From contig JAEHOE010000048.1 of NCBI GenBank assembly GCA_016858145.1, positions 186,001 through 250,000 of the forward strand: a stretch of 64,000 nt of DNA. The letters are read 5' to 3'. The DNA is from Edaphochlamys debaryana. Taxonomy: Eukaryota; Chlorophyta; Chlorophyceae; Chlamydomonadales. Below, piece after piece: positions 10,620-22,500 of this stretch. The position numbers and the translations under genes were made by a program. The stretch's first letter is position 1. The number at the start of each line of letters is the position of its first letter. Under the pieces are notes generated by a model that made no database searches, had not been told where the DNA came from, and saw only the letters and a program-made list of their open reading frames with translations.

Positions 10620-13076
10620 TCAGTGCGTGTGCAGGTGCCCGCAGCTGCTGTCATCGGCCCCGTCCTCGTCGGGGAGGGTCCACGGCTCCGCCCAGCGCTT
10701 GAAGGCCGCAATGGTGACCCAGCACACCATGGCCGACGGAACCTGCCGCAAATAGGGGGACAGTACATCGCGACACTGCTTACCGGTAGAGGGTTTAGGG
10801 AGTCGGGGCACGACATACAGCAGCAGTCTTCATTGAGACGAGCAACGGAGACGGAAGCTTGAGCAACCGCTTGAGGAGCCGGAAGGAGGAACGTGCGCCC
10901 CTCCCTGCCGCCCCTCACAGGTCTTAGAACCCCGTCCCCCACCTGCTGGAACAGGCGCGGCGTCACGCCCACGTACAGGCCTGCGGGCCCCTTGCGGGCG
11001 AGGATGCGGCGCCCGCTCTTGATGAACAGCGCCGCGGAGCCCAGCAGGCCGCGCCCAGACAGGTCGGCGCCGTGGGTCTGCACGGTGCAGCAGGAAGCTC
11101 AGGCCGCGTTTGCCGTCACTGCCAGGCCTAACATCGCCCGTCGCTCAATCTTGGGGTTCTGCCCCTGCCCTCCCGACCCAGTCAGCTGCCGTGCCCCACC
11201 TGCAGGTAGGTCTTGACGGTGTCGAAGGGCATGGACAGAAGCACTATTGGGGAGGAGGCAGCAAGCGAGCAGGAGTGAGGCGAATCAGCAGCGAGTGCGT
11301 TGGGCGGTGGTGGGTTGTGGGAGGGATGGGCCAGAATCCTGCTCCTCTTCATGCTGCCCTCCTCTTCCTGCTCTCCTCCTCTTACCCGCTGCCGCCCCCG
11401 ATGCGGCGCCAGTGACCAGGTCCCAGCTCTGGCGGGGAGAGGCAGAAGGGCACAGCGGCAGCCACGGTAACAAGGTCAATGCCCGCGAGTCGAAGCCTTC
11501 CGCAGCGGCCCACGGAAGATGAGCACCATTCACCTCGCACTGGCAGTACTCGGGCAGATTTCCAAGAGTCCCCTCCTGCCCCCCCTGCTATCCCCTTCGC
11601 GCTCCGCCCCTCCCCACCTGGTGGGGCACGCCCTGCATCCACGCGTGGTGGCGGCTCCCGGGGCGCCGGGCCGCCTCCTCGAATTCCCGCATGCTGCCGT
11701 ACGTGGCCAGCTCGCTCATGTCGTGCGGCAGCGCCTCGAAGCAGTGCGGCAGGAAGCCCCAGTACAGGCCGCCAAAGCCCTCGCGCCGGACCGTGGTCAC
11801 CTGCGCGTGTGGCCAAGCGTGCGTCCAGTCAAGCCGTGCGTCAGTCCATCATGCCTGTTCCCAACCTGTCCCAACGCTAGCCAAGTAGCCAAGCTAAGTC
11901 CTTTCCAGTTTGTGTTGCGGCCAAGTGTCTGCCCAGCGGCTTCCAGAGCGCACTGGCTTTGGCTGTAACCTCGACTCAGTCGGCCATGTTTGCCGCGGCC
12001 CAGCCCTCCCGTTCCGCACCATTTCGCGCAGGAAGTTGCTCTGGACCAGCCCCGCCTGTGCGTTGTGGCGGAAGAGCTCCACCGGGGACTCCACCAGCGC
12101 CGTGGCCAGGGCAGCAAACGCGGCCGCCCCGAAGGTGGCAGCGGTTCGCGCCATCCTTTGCGCCGCCTCAGTCTCCGCCGAAACCCCTCCCCCTGCAGCC
12201 CCACCGGGCGCGCCCGCTTCCCCCCCGGCTGCCGCCTGTGCTGCTGCACTCCGGGCGCCGTCTGACGCCGGGAGGCCGGTGGCCGCTGCGCCTTTCGGCG
12301 CCGCGACCTTCAAAATGGCCTTGCGGCTCCACTCGTAGCTGGCAAAGTGGACTGCCCCCACCAGGATAGCACAGGCCGCAGCGCCCACGGCGCCGGCATA
12401 CAGCTTCTTTACCAGAGCTGCATTGAAACCCTTCCGTAGCAGCCGCTTCACGACAACCCCTGCCGTTTCTCCCGAGGACTGGCAGCGGACCTGGGGGGAT
12501 GGGCAGTGGAGAGGGTTGCATCGGTGAGAGACCAAACATCTTTTCGCAGTTGCGTACAGACGGCCCAAGACCTGCAGCGTGCAGCACGAGTCCGCTGCAT
12601 GTCTTGCCTTGATGGTGTCGAGAGGGTAGAGCACGAGGATCTGTGCCACCTCCCCCAGAGCTCCGGCCAGGCCGTCTACCAGTGGCCCTGGCAGTTGATA
12701 TAGAGGGGGTTTGAGGGACCAGGGGTCAACTCGGGCCGACGGCAGGCAGGTAGCAGCCGGGTGCAAGCTGAGGTTGGGGCCCCACGTGTGAAGGCCCAAG
12801 ACCACAGCCGAGAGGGTTCTCAAGCCAACGCAGACCCGAGACTGACATTGCATCTCGACATAGTATATGTAAACCCAAGATGCAAGACGGAACCGAGACC
12901 GCACGAAGCGCGAGCGCTGTGGCACTGTGCATGGGCTCACCCGGCAGCTTTACTTGTACGCCCGGTGCCTCCGCTTGGCGCTGTGAGAGCCTCCAGGTGC
13001 ACGCCGCAGCTCCGCCCAATGCCGCGGCCACCGCAAGGCGTGGCACATGAGCCCGATTCAGCGCCACCGGCTTCAT
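10620..13076 (-). CDS. Mitochondrial carrier family (SLC25-type) transporter
   Basis: Eight exons: 13076-12941 (ATG), 12687-12608, 12490-12020, 11800-11618, 11428-11386, 11243-11200, 11077-10943, 10742-10620 (stop). All phases agree, giving about 404 residues against roughly 300 for the family. The excess is an Ala/Gly-rich insert in the third exon plus an N-terminal extension. Carrier signatures occur three times: YPLDTIKVRCQ at the second/third exon junction, SPVELFRHNAQAG with VRREGFGGLYWGFLPH, and MPFDTVKTYLQ with GPAGLYVGVTPRLFQQ. Such proteins move small metabolites or cofactors across the mitochondrial, sometimes plastid, inner membrane. The substrate cannot be told here. The second repeat is degenerate (Pro-Val-Glu-Leu). 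The second intron appears to use a GC donor. An upstream in-frame GTG exists, but the ATG at 13076 is preferred. Confidence 0.85.
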
Positions 13077-14433
13077 CGCCGACACGCAGCTAGATGGAGT
13101 CCTTTGGCGGTGGAGCACAAGGCGTCGTTACAACCCGGCGCGGGACCATTGGCGCGTCACTTGCATACGGGCGTGTTGGCGAGGGAGCGCGTGAAGCAGT
13201 GGTGGAGTGGCTTGGTCTCCTCTAGGGCGTGATTCTGTAGTACTGTGTTAAGCGCGGGGCGTCGCAGGGCGGAAAGGGCGGGACTTGCGCCGCTCGGATC
13301 GGTCGCTGCACGCTCCAGCACCCCGCCGTGTCGCCGTTCACTCATGCTCCTGCGCTGCATTAAATAATGCCTGTAGTAAGTAAAGCTCGCGAGACCCGGG
13401 CGTGCGACGGCGCACATGTTCAGATGTCACCTTCAAAGCAGCCTTCGTTCAATTCTTCTGAAGGCTGCTGCATGGCAGGGTTTGGGGTAGCAGGTCCTGG
13501 TGCAAGGGGGGTACCGCTGGGGAGGGCGGGGGCAGCAGCGGCAGGCAGCGGGGTGCAGGGCGGCAGGGGGAAGTGCTGGGAGGTCCTGGGAAGTGCACGA
13601 GAGGCGTCGAGCGGGTGTTCAGTGGCCTGGGATCATACCGCCTAGACAGTCATACCAGTCCTGCTGCTGGTCTCTTGAGCTATCATTACAACCTGAAGCA
13701 CAAGGCTTCACTAGGGCTGCAGTCAAGCCTCAGGGGCGGATGAGTGGAGCCTGAAGTCTTGGCTTCTCGTCCTCGTGCAAGGGTAGTCCAAGAGTCTGCT
13801 GCATGTCCGAAGTGTTCAAGCTGCAGGAGGCTGCCTGCCGCTAACCCACGCACGGAGAGATGGTAGGGGCGTGTAGGGGAGACCTCTAGCAAAGGGAGCG
13901 GACAAGAAAGCTTGCAATGCGCAGCCCATTGTCTTCTCCACACGCGACGCGCTTTATGCCTAGCCACCCTTTCCGTCAAGCCGCCGTGGCGTCCGAGAAC
14001 GTCCCTCCCACACCAGGCTCCGAAGGGCATACCATAGGAGCCATACATACCAGCAACCACACAAAATTGCTGCCGCCCAGTCAGGCGCGCCGGCCCAGCC
14101 CCTAGCCCGGGATAAGACCCGGCGCAGAATGCATGTCAGTTCCTTTTTCTCTCTCACCTTCCCGCACACACCCGTCAGGTCCCTCCCGTCCGGCTCTCGT
14201 ACGCAAGTAGACCGCGCCATGCGCAGCCGCCGCGCTGTGCTCACTTCACTGCTGGGCCCACGTGAAGGCCTTCCCCAACCTCCCACATTCACCCCAAACG
14301 CTCACGCATGCCACGAGGAGCCGCTTTCGACGAAGCTTCCACCACAGCGCCCCCCGGCGTAGACCACAGCCGCTGCGCCTGAAACGCCGCGAGCTCCCAA
14401 TACACATTTGACAAAAGACACGATCTGGCGCGC
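13077..14433. other. Carrier 5' region and PGRL1 3' UTR
   Basis: No coding exon seen. Both flanking genes are on the minus strand, so this should hold the PGRL1 3' UTR (candidate minus-strand TGTAA at 13686-13690) and the carrier promoter. A small A/T-rich patch (near 13360-13370) lies about 290 bases upstream of the carrier ATG. Confidence 0.4.
13686..13690 (-). other. Candidate TGTAA polyadenylation signal of PGRL1
   Basis: TGTAA on the minus strand, about 745 bases beyond the PGRL1 stop codon. Assigned by position. Confidence 0.3.
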
Positions 14434-14674
14434 TTATGCGTTGACCTTGGCCTTGGCGGCCTTCTTGGCGGCAGCCTGGCAGGAAGGAAGGGGAAAGGAT
14501 AGAGAGTTGACGTACACTGCGCAGGCACAGCACCCACGAGCAGAGCTTCGAACCTGAAGGTGTGAAGGCCGCGCCGTCTAAGTACGCAACCCGCAGCCCC
14601 TCGCCTGAATGTCAGCTTTTATTCCCGGAGCCCCTAGTCCCCCACGTCCTCACCGCGGCCTTCTTGGCAGCAGC
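14434..14674 (-). repeat. Duplicated micro-exon encoding the PGRL1 Ala/Lys tail
   Basis: The 21-nt exon (14654-14674) and the start of the 42-nt last exon (14475 downward) encode the same seven residues, AAAKKAA, with one visible third-base difference. This looks like a tandem exon duplication within the gene. Both are flanked by plausible AG acceptors, and the first by a GTGAGG donor. Confidence 0.6.
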
Positions 14675-15798
14675 CTGTGACAGTCACAGCCACGGGGAAA
14701 AGGCACACAAAGAGGGTAAGCAATGTACGCTGAACACAGGTGTGAGTTGGGAGGCCTTGGCTGACCCGGGCCCCCGCTACTAATGCTTCAGACCGCCGTG
14801 CCAGGCGGGCCGACCCTTCACCGTCCCGGAAGCCCCCGCTGCCCTCTCGCTCTCACCGCCGCAAGCTTCTCCTGCTTGGCCTCCGCCGGCTCCGCCACCA
14901 CCACGATGCGCTTGTACTCATCGAAGGTCAGGTCCGCCTTGCAGTTGTTGCACTCCACCAGGTTTTGCCCGCGGGCGCCGTGCACGGTGAAGACGTCCCC
15001 GAAGTACGAGAAGGTCTCCGTGCCGCAGCTGGGGCAAGGCGCCTTCAGGATCAGGTTGTCCTTGAAGCCAATCTGGGTGAGGGCGTAGGCCACCACGAAG
15101 ATGGAGGGCAGCAGCAGGCCCCACAGCAGCACGACGCCGTAGGGGGCCGGCAGCTCGATGACACGGGTTAGCCCGAACCCGGAGGCGTAGTCGACGGCGA
15201 ACACAATTCCCAGCACGAACATCACGCCGGGCAGGTTGAGGGCGGTCATGCGCAGGTAGTCGGGCTCCGCGTCCGCATACATCTTCTTGGAGCGGATGCT
15301 GCAGCGAGGGCCCTGGGCCGTGACAATGCTGCTCTTGTTGCGCAGGTCCGCCTTAAGCGAGTCATACTCCTCGTCCGACAGGATAGGCTTGCCCTTGGCG
15401 TAGGCCTGAGACGCCTCCAGGAATCGCTGCTCATCGCTGCTGAGGACAGCCACGCTGCTGCCGGACCAGATGAGCTCCTCCTTCAGCAGCTCAAACTCCT
15501 CGTCCGACATGATGGGCTTGCCGTCATAGTACCAGGCCGTCAGCGCGCCGAGGAACTCCTGCTCCATCTCGCCGAGAGAGCGCTTGGCCTTCTTGCCCTT
15601 AGCGTCAATTGCGCAGTACTCGGCGGTCACACCCGTGCCCTCGTCGTCCGAGATGAAGCCATCGTTGGGGCCCGCGCGGACCAGGTGCATCGGCTTGCGC
15701 CCGAAGACTGGGCAAGACGGCCGCACGGCAGCCGCCCGAGCCAGGCCCACAGGGCGGGCGACGGCCATGCGGCCGGAACGGAGCAGAGTCGTCTGCAT
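14434..15798 (-). CDS. PGRL1: PGRL1, thylakoid cyclic electron flow protein
   Basis: Three exons: 15798-14857 (ATG at 15796-15798), 14674-14654 (21 nt), 14475-14434 (TAA); 334 residues. In plants and algae PGRL1 works with PGR5 in photosystem I cyclic electron flow in the thylakoid membrane. Residues 1 to about 42 look like a chloroplast transit peptide (Arg/Ala-rich, few acids). Next are paired motifs, GKPIMSDEEFELLKEEL (about 93-109) and GKPILSDEEYDSLKADL (about 136-152), both typical of PGRL1. Two membrane helices follow (about 188-208 and 218-242), then a C-terminal domain with two CxxC pairs (Cys255/258 and Cys283/286); Cys62 and Cys166 are further cysteines. Redox-active cysteines are known in the family; which of these are equivalent is inference. 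The tail is Ala/Lys-rich (AAAKKAA twice) and encoded by the two tiny exons. Confidence 0.93.
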
Positions 15799-16708
15799 GG
15801 CTCAAGGTGCACTGGCGACGCCTGTGGTCGATGGACGTGGTAGGCTCGTGACCTACGCAAGCTGGCCCCGGAAACGTCTTAGAGCAGTCCTTGTACAGGC
15901 ACGCAACTATTGTATGGGACGGAGGAGGTCTTGGCGCGGGCCAAGCACGCGACCACGCGAAAGCCTGTACAGCAAGCGGATGAGCAGTCGTCCGCCCCTC
16001 GCCGTCCCCTCAACCCACCGACCCCACGACCCCTTCAGTCAACTCAAACGTGCACACTCGCAAAATGGAGCAATCCTGGAAGGTCGCGGAGCGCCCCGAA
16101 GCATCATCACAAAGCGCACTGACTTTTGAAGCACAACACCACGCTGGCCTTCCCCAAGCGTCAGTATGATGCACAAGAGTCCCCGCACCTCTTGCTGCTG
16201 CACCGGCCTGCTGGGGTATCGCGTCCCCGCGACCCTCGGACCTCCCTTCTCCGCCGGGAGGCGCCGGGGGTCGTCAGAGGGCGTGAAGACGTGCCAGCGG
16301 GGCGTTTATCTGTGTCCACTACGCGGTGAGCCTGATCGAGGGCACGCTCGGCAACCCAGTGCACAAATCGTGGTGAGGAACCAGGGTCCTGGACACTGTG
16401 GTGAGCTCACTGAGCGTGTCGGGGTATCGCTCTCAAGGGCGGCGACGCGAGGGGGCGACGGGGGGTTTGGGTTTTGGTTACGTCCTGCAGGCGGGGGCCG
16501 GCACCGACACGCGGTACCCTCCACGGCCTCTGTGCAAGAGGCGAGGAGGCGAGCAGGCCCGGAAGAGTTGGAACGTGGCAGGTTCTTGGTGGCGTGTTCA
16601 GACACCGGGCCGGCGCGGGAGGGAATTCATGGGGTGTATGTTGGAGCGCGGCCTCTCGCCCTGCCGCAATTTTGCACGGTCGGCAAGTTGACCACGCATC
16701 TCTTCTTT
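15799..16708. other. Upstream region of PGRL1
   Basis: No supported coding exon. PGRL1 and the truncated fibrocystin-like copy are both minus-strand, so this holds the PGRL1 promoter and 5' UTR and whatever 3' sequence the truncated copy uses. No TATA-like element stands out near the PGRL1 start. Confidence 0.4.
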
Positions 16709-17359
16709 CTACCAGGCTCGCCGTGTCCAGGTCTGTGCTACCCGGAGCGGGGGCTGTTGATGGAGGTGAGTGTCTGCAGGGGATACTGGAGAGCACGCCG
16801 GGAAGGGCACGGGCTGTGTTGTGTGGCAGCTGGTGTGTGCAAGCGCTCGCGAACCCGACCTACTCGGCGTCAAGCTATCACTGTAGGTGAAACCGTAGAT
16901 GGTGGCGGGAGGGTTGGAGCCGACGACCGCGGTCACCAAGTACGTAGACGCCTCACCCGGGCTGGTCACGCACGTTATCTGCGCATACCGCATATCAAAT
17001 CAATTGATCATCGCTGGACAGCACGTCGTGAAGGGGCTGCAGCAGCGCTTACAATCTCCGATGAGCTTTGGTGGGATACCACGCCGCAGGGGTGTCTCCC
17101 GACCAGCACGTAGGCTGTTTCGCTCATCATATCTCCAAAGCCAGAGCCCCGGATGGAGAGCCTGCGGCCACAGGACGTCCAGCACAGGACTCAGCTCCGG
17201 ACGCTCGCGCGTAGCGGGGCGGAAGGGGACTCTCGCTCACCAAGTCCCGCCGGCGAGCGAGCCATAGGCGGGGTCCATGCTGTCGATGACCGTCTGGCAC
17301 CTAGCACCCAGGGCCAGAGCACTCGCGACCACCAGGGTCGCCCAGACCGTCGGGGCCAT
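16709..17359 (-). pseudogene. Truncated inverted copy of the first three fibrocystin-like exons
   Basis: Three exons, 17359-17241, 17161-17053 and 16978-16709, match exons 1-3 of the gene starting at 18993. The first two have identical lengths (119 and 109 nt), and all splice signals are intact. The third matches only to about 16842, then runs through unrelated sequence to a TAG at 16709-16711. If translated, it would give about 165 residues: a signal peptide (MAPTVWATLVVASALAL) plus one IPT/TIG domain, with no membrane anchor. Differences from the full copy that I noticed in the exons change residues: Cys to Gly in the signal peptide, Ile to Met, Arg to Trp, Tyr to His, Val to Ala. PGRL1 begins only about 0.9 kb further on, so no room remains for the other 20 exons. 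Partial duplicate; expression unknown. Confidence 0.65.
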
Positions 17360-17680
17360 GCCGCTTGCGGGTCAAGAGTCTGTTTGCATCCTAGACGTGT
17401 AGGGCTCAGAGCTGACAATGGTATACAGTAAGTGGGTTGATGAATGGGTTTGGATGGCAAGTCGTGAGAGGGGATGCCTGGGTAGGCTAGGAACCGGTCG
17501 GGGGACGAGCGTACTACACAGTTTTCGGGATGGCACCTCTGCTTGTGGCTGCTGCGGATGGGCCTGATATCAACCTGCATAGCGTGGCCCTGGCGTGGCT
17601 AATTAAACTGCACCAATAACCCTCTGAAGTTCGGTTGGTGTGTGCAGACCCCGTCCATCACCCCCGGCAGGCCATACTCC
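16842..17680 (-). repeat. Left arm of inverted repeat around the fibrocystin-like 5' ends
   Basis: Nearly identical, in reverse complement, to about 18690-19514. It covers exons 1-3 and some 300 bases of upstream sequence of the fibrocystin-like gene. Similarity is very high from 16842 to about 17590, then weaker to about 17680. The inner boundary is gradual; the outer is sharp (common end at a CGAGCGCTTGC motif). Confidence 0.85.
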
Positions 17681-18689
17681 CCCGGCAGGCTGGAGACCAA
17701 GTTAGAGCTAGAGCTACTGAATGACTGGTCGAGCCCAGGGTCATGAGGAGCCAGAGCCCGGGACCTGCCAGGCTGCCTCGGCCCGGATTCGCCTGGACCT
17801 ACTCTCCGCTGGTTGACCAAGCGAGCCCCCCGTCCAGGGGTCAAGCTGGTGGCCTTCTTGGGAGTTTAACCCACCACCAGGCTGAGCGGGCTCTGCCGTG
17901 GGAGGTCACGGACATCCGGCTAGGTGTACGGCACCTTCCATGACGAGCAGCTTGGAGCTGGAAGCCGGCAGCGCCCGAGAGCCTCAAGCAGCCTGGCGAC
18001 GAGGAAGGATGAACCAGGGGGTCTGTGCTCACAGGGGCATACACATGGTGTTTATGAACACCGCTTCAACTGGGCGTCCTTGCCCTCACGAGACCACCAC
18101 CTGAGCAAGATCTAAGCGACGTGTACCAGCCCCAGAAACAACCATGTGCGGTTGACAACAATTTTGGGCAAACCTGCTTGGCCCTTTTCGGGGATGGACA
18201 CCCTACAAAGCTTGTCAGCTCTGCATCCACTCCCAGCCTGCGGTCCGCAGGGCCCAGGCTGCTATTCCGAGGCGCCCCGAGTCCTTACTATGGGTGGACT
18301 TGGCAGGACCAGGCGCCTTCTCCGTTGCGGTCCCGCGGTGGACCCCATAATGCCCATATCCATGCTCCCCCAGCCAGAAGCCCCCATGCCGTAATCCGCT
18401 GGAGACCCCTTTTGGTTAACAGCGGGAGCGGGTCCTGGCAGGTTGGGGGAATGGGAAACGGGGACGACGCGAAAAGCAAGGCCAGCGAAGTGCAATCCCA
18501 GGTTTGGGGCCGTGGCAGGTCGCGGGCTGGGCGCCTCTGGCTCGCCTTGTGTGCTTACCCACGGACACATCCTGTCTCTGAAACGGGCACCTCTTCTGTC
18601 GCAGTTGGAAGTCACGGGCGAACACATGATACAGAAGACTGGGTGCTAGGCCGCGGGGCGCCCGCCGGGGGCACGGGGCTTGCGGGGGC
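17681..18689. other. Spacer between inverted-repeat arms
   Basis: About 1 kb of unique sequence between the divergent 5' ends. No supported exon or domain. It probably holds distal promoter sequence for one or both copies. Confidence 0.45.
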
Positions 18690-19514
18690 CATGGGCGGGG
18701 GCGATGGGCAGCGTCTGTACACATCGACCGAACTTCAGAGAGTTATTGGCGCAGTCTAGGTAGCCACTCTATGCACGTTGATATCAGGCCCATCCGCAGC
18801 AGCCCGCCAGCGGAGGTGCCATCCCGAAAACTGTGTACTACGCTCGTCCCTCGACCGGTTCCTAGCCTACCCAGGCATCCCCTCCCACGACTTGCCATCC
18901 AAACCCATTCATCAATCCACTTACTGTATACCGTTGTCAGCTCTGAACCCTACACGTCTAGGATGCTAACAGACTCTTGACCCGCAAGCGGCATGGCCCC
19001 GACGGTCTGGGCGACCCTGGTGGTCGCGAGTGCTCTGGCCCTGTGTGCTAGGTGCCAGACGGTCATCGACAGCATAGACCCCGCCTATGGCTCGCTCGCC
19101 GGCGGGACTCGGTGAGCGCGAGTCCCCTTCCGCCCCGCTACGCGCGAGCGTCCGGAGCTGAGTCCTGTGCTGGACGTCCTGTGGCCGCAGGCTCTCCATC
19201 CGGGGCTCTGGCTTTGGAGATATGATGAGCGAAACAGCCTACGTGCTGGTCGGGAGATACCCCTGCGGCGTGGTATCCCACCAAAGCTCATCGGAGATTG
19301 TAAGCGCTGCTGCAGCCCCTTCACGACGTGCTGTCCAGCGATGATCAATTGATTTGATATGCGGTATGCGCAGATAACGTGCGTGACCAGCCCGGGTGAG
19401 GCGTCTACGTACTTGGTGACCGTGGTCGTCGGCTCCAACCCTCCCGCCACCATCTACGGTTTCACCTACAGTGATAGCTTGACGCCGAGTAGGTCGGGTT
19501 CGCGAGCGCTTGCG
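18690..19514 (+). repeat. Right arm of inverted repeat (5' end of full fibrocystin-like gene)
   Basis: Reverse complement of about 16842-17680. It contains exons 1-3 of the full gene and its proximal upstream region, including a weak TATA-like TGTATACC (18925-18932), about 65 bases before the ATG. Confidence 0.85.
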
Positions 19515-22500
19515 AGCGGCCGACATGACGGACATGTGCCGACAGTGCTCAAGTTCACAATGAGCTTTGACTGTTATTCTAGCTCGGGGAGGGTCGCGGC
19601 AGGTCTTCAGAAGTCTTGGGAGCATACAGGCGTGATACAGACTGCTGGCGCCAAACCCGGAAGTCGGGCACCTGGGGCCCTTGGGCTTCACACGCAAGCG
19701 CCCAGCCGGCGCTGCTGCCGCCGTCTGGCTTTCCACTTACCCTGCCCCCATCCCTCGCGCTGCAGCTCTACGAGCGGTGTCGCCTAGCGCCGGGCCGCCC
19801 GGGACGTTGACGCACCTCGTGGGCAAGCTGACTTGGTACCTGCACTACCAGGACTGCAAGCCGGCGGACTGGGGGGAAGTCAGCTGCGTGAGCGCCATCA
19901 CCTTTGGCGGCTGGCTGTGTCGCCAGGATGTGGACAACCCGGACACGGTGCTGCAGTTCAGCCCCTTTGCGGACTGGAACCGCTACTACAACGGGTGGTC
20001 TGGGCTCTACCGCGTTGGGTGCACGGTGCCGGAGCCCCGCGTGGGGGAGCTGCAGGTGCGGAGGAGGCTGGGGGCAACGGGGCTGACGTGCTGTGTCATG
20101 GAGCACTTTGGGTTGCCTCGTCCTTAAAGCGTTGGCCAGGCCTCTGCTGGCGCTTGCCTGTCCCGGCTAGCGGCGACCCCGTTTCCCTTCCGCCCCCTAC
20201 CACAGCCCGCGCTGGGCACCGCTGGCTCCTTCAACGCCACGATCCACTTTGAGGGCAGTCTGAACGGTGGCCAGCCCCTGCCCGACACACTGTCGTACCA
20301 GTACGACGTGGCCGGCAACCCGTACCAATTCCAGCTGTACCCGGAGGTTGACTCGGTCAGCCCCGCCGCCGGCTCTGCCGCTGGCGGCACCGTGCTCACG
20401 ATCACGGGCCGCGGCTTCCCGGATCTTTCCATGCGGCCGGGCGACAGCGTGGCGGTCTCCATGGGTGGTGCGCCGTGCGCCGTACTAACCAGCGAGTACG
20501 GCAAGGTCACGTGCATGACTGGCGCGAGGCCGGAGGGCGGGGCTGCGGCCAATCAGGACGCGGTGCCCCTCAAGGGCCTGTACCCCGCCGGGCGCGGCGT
20601 GGAGTATGAGTTCTACAACCTGACGGACAGCAGCCCGTTTATGAACAACTGGAGCGACACGTTCCGCAACCTGTGGCGCATCAACAACACGTTCAAAGTG
20701 ACGGACGTGGGCAATGGCTCGTACGCCGAGATCCTGACGGGTGGCTGGGACTCGCCCAACTACGCTGAGAAGTGGCACTGCTCCGCCATGAAGGCCTTCT
20801 TCACCGCCCCGCTGCCGGGCGACTACAGGTGGGGAGGAGGCGGAGGGGGCGGGCGTGGGCTAGGCTGTGGGCGTGGGCGTGGCGGCAACGTGCTGAGAGA
20901 GGGCGGGCGGGGCGAGTTGGACGGCCGAGGCGTTGAGCTGTGGCTTTGCCCCCAGCTCATGCACCCTACGTGCCTCCTTGCCCGCGCCTCCATCCCCAGG
21001 TTCTACATGGAGGCGGACGACTTTGGCCAGCTGAACGCCACCTGGGTCGAGGTGGGCGCAGCTGCGAGCTGACGCTAATGGGGAGCTGGTGGAGGGTTGG
21101 GCCTCGGGCTGGGGCTGAGTCTGGGGCTGGCAATGGAGCAATTGCCGGGGCGGCCAGCCGAGCAAGATCCACAGTGCGAAGCTCACGCTGGTGCCCTGCG
21201 CAAAGGTGCTTGAGCGGCACCCCTCTAAGCCCGCCTGTACCGTTCCCTTGCCCTTTGCCTTTTGCAGAACGGCGTGGAGGTCAGCCGCACCATTGTCAAC
21301 CTGACCACGTGGGCGCCCGCTGACGATTTCTTCAAGTACGACACCCAGGCCTCGGCGCCCATCACGCTGGCCGAGGGCCAGAACGTGCTGCTGCAGAGCT
21401 CGCACTGCAACACGAACAGCGTCGGCCACCAGCAGGTGGCGGTGCGCGTGCCCGTGCCCGAGCCCCGCCTCAACTCCCTGGCTGAGCAGCAGGTCATCAC
21501 CATTACTAACCAGTACACGCCGCGCCGGCTGTACATCAAGTACCTGTACGGCGCCGGTGCCGAGACCATGGCCTTCACGATCTCCGTACTGTCGATGGTG
21601 GAGTCGAGCCTGGACAACCCCAGCCTGGGCCTGCGCCTCATCTTCAACGATGCAGTCGTCGTGCTACCGCTGACGGCAGCGGCTGCCGACATGACGGCCA
21701 TGGTGGAGGCCGCGTTCGGCGGACAGTATTCTCTCGGCTCCAACCGTGCCGAGTTTGGCATCCGCAAGCAGCGCACGCTGGGCTCCCTGACGCTGGAGAT
21801 TGGGATCGACGCACAGCTGGTCGAGCAGACCGGCTTCGAGGACCTAATGGCCCAGCTCGTCACCATCCCGCCCCGCACCGGCACCTTTGTGCCCAGCGAC
21901 GCCAACTGCACGTACTACAACGAGTACAACCGCCCTGCGCCAGGCGCCGCCGTGGCCTCGCCCCCGCCTGTCGCTGACGCCACCGCCGGGCTGCTGCTGG
22001 TCATAGCGCCCTCGCAGCCCGTTGCCGCTGTGATCCCCTCGGGCAACATCCTGCTCAAGCTCCCCACCACCGAGGTCCCTCTCACGCTCCCCTACGACGC
22101 GGATGAGGTGCTCATGGCTGCAGCCCTGCGCAACCTGACCAACTACGATGCCACCGTCGCGGTCAACAGCACCGCTCGCGAGGGCGTCTTCTTTGCCCGC
22201 ATCTGGAACATCACCTTCCCCTCGTGGGCCATCAACTCGGTCCCCACCATCATCGCCCAGCCCGACACTGATACCATCCCTGATGGCGTCATGGTTTACA
22301 CGGAGACTCGGCCCGCCTCAGACCCTCTCTCTGGCGCGTTCCTGCTTGCCTTTGGGGGCTACTGCGAGTACGTTTCGATCGACGTGGCGTCCAACTCGGA
22401 GCAGATGGCGGCGGCGCTGTCGCTGCTGCCCACCGTGGCCAAGCCCCTGCGGGTTGCCGTGGAGGGGGGCATCACCAGCTCCCTCAAGTTCACCATCACC

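Noticed and set aside
12941..13118. Longer carrier N-terminus starting at 13118
   Set aside because: That position is GTG, not ATG. The first in-frame ATG is at 13076.
16842..19514. Transposon terminal inverted repeats
   Set aside because: The arms consist of host-gene exons, introns and promoter sequence; the spacer has no transposase and no target-site duplication was seen.
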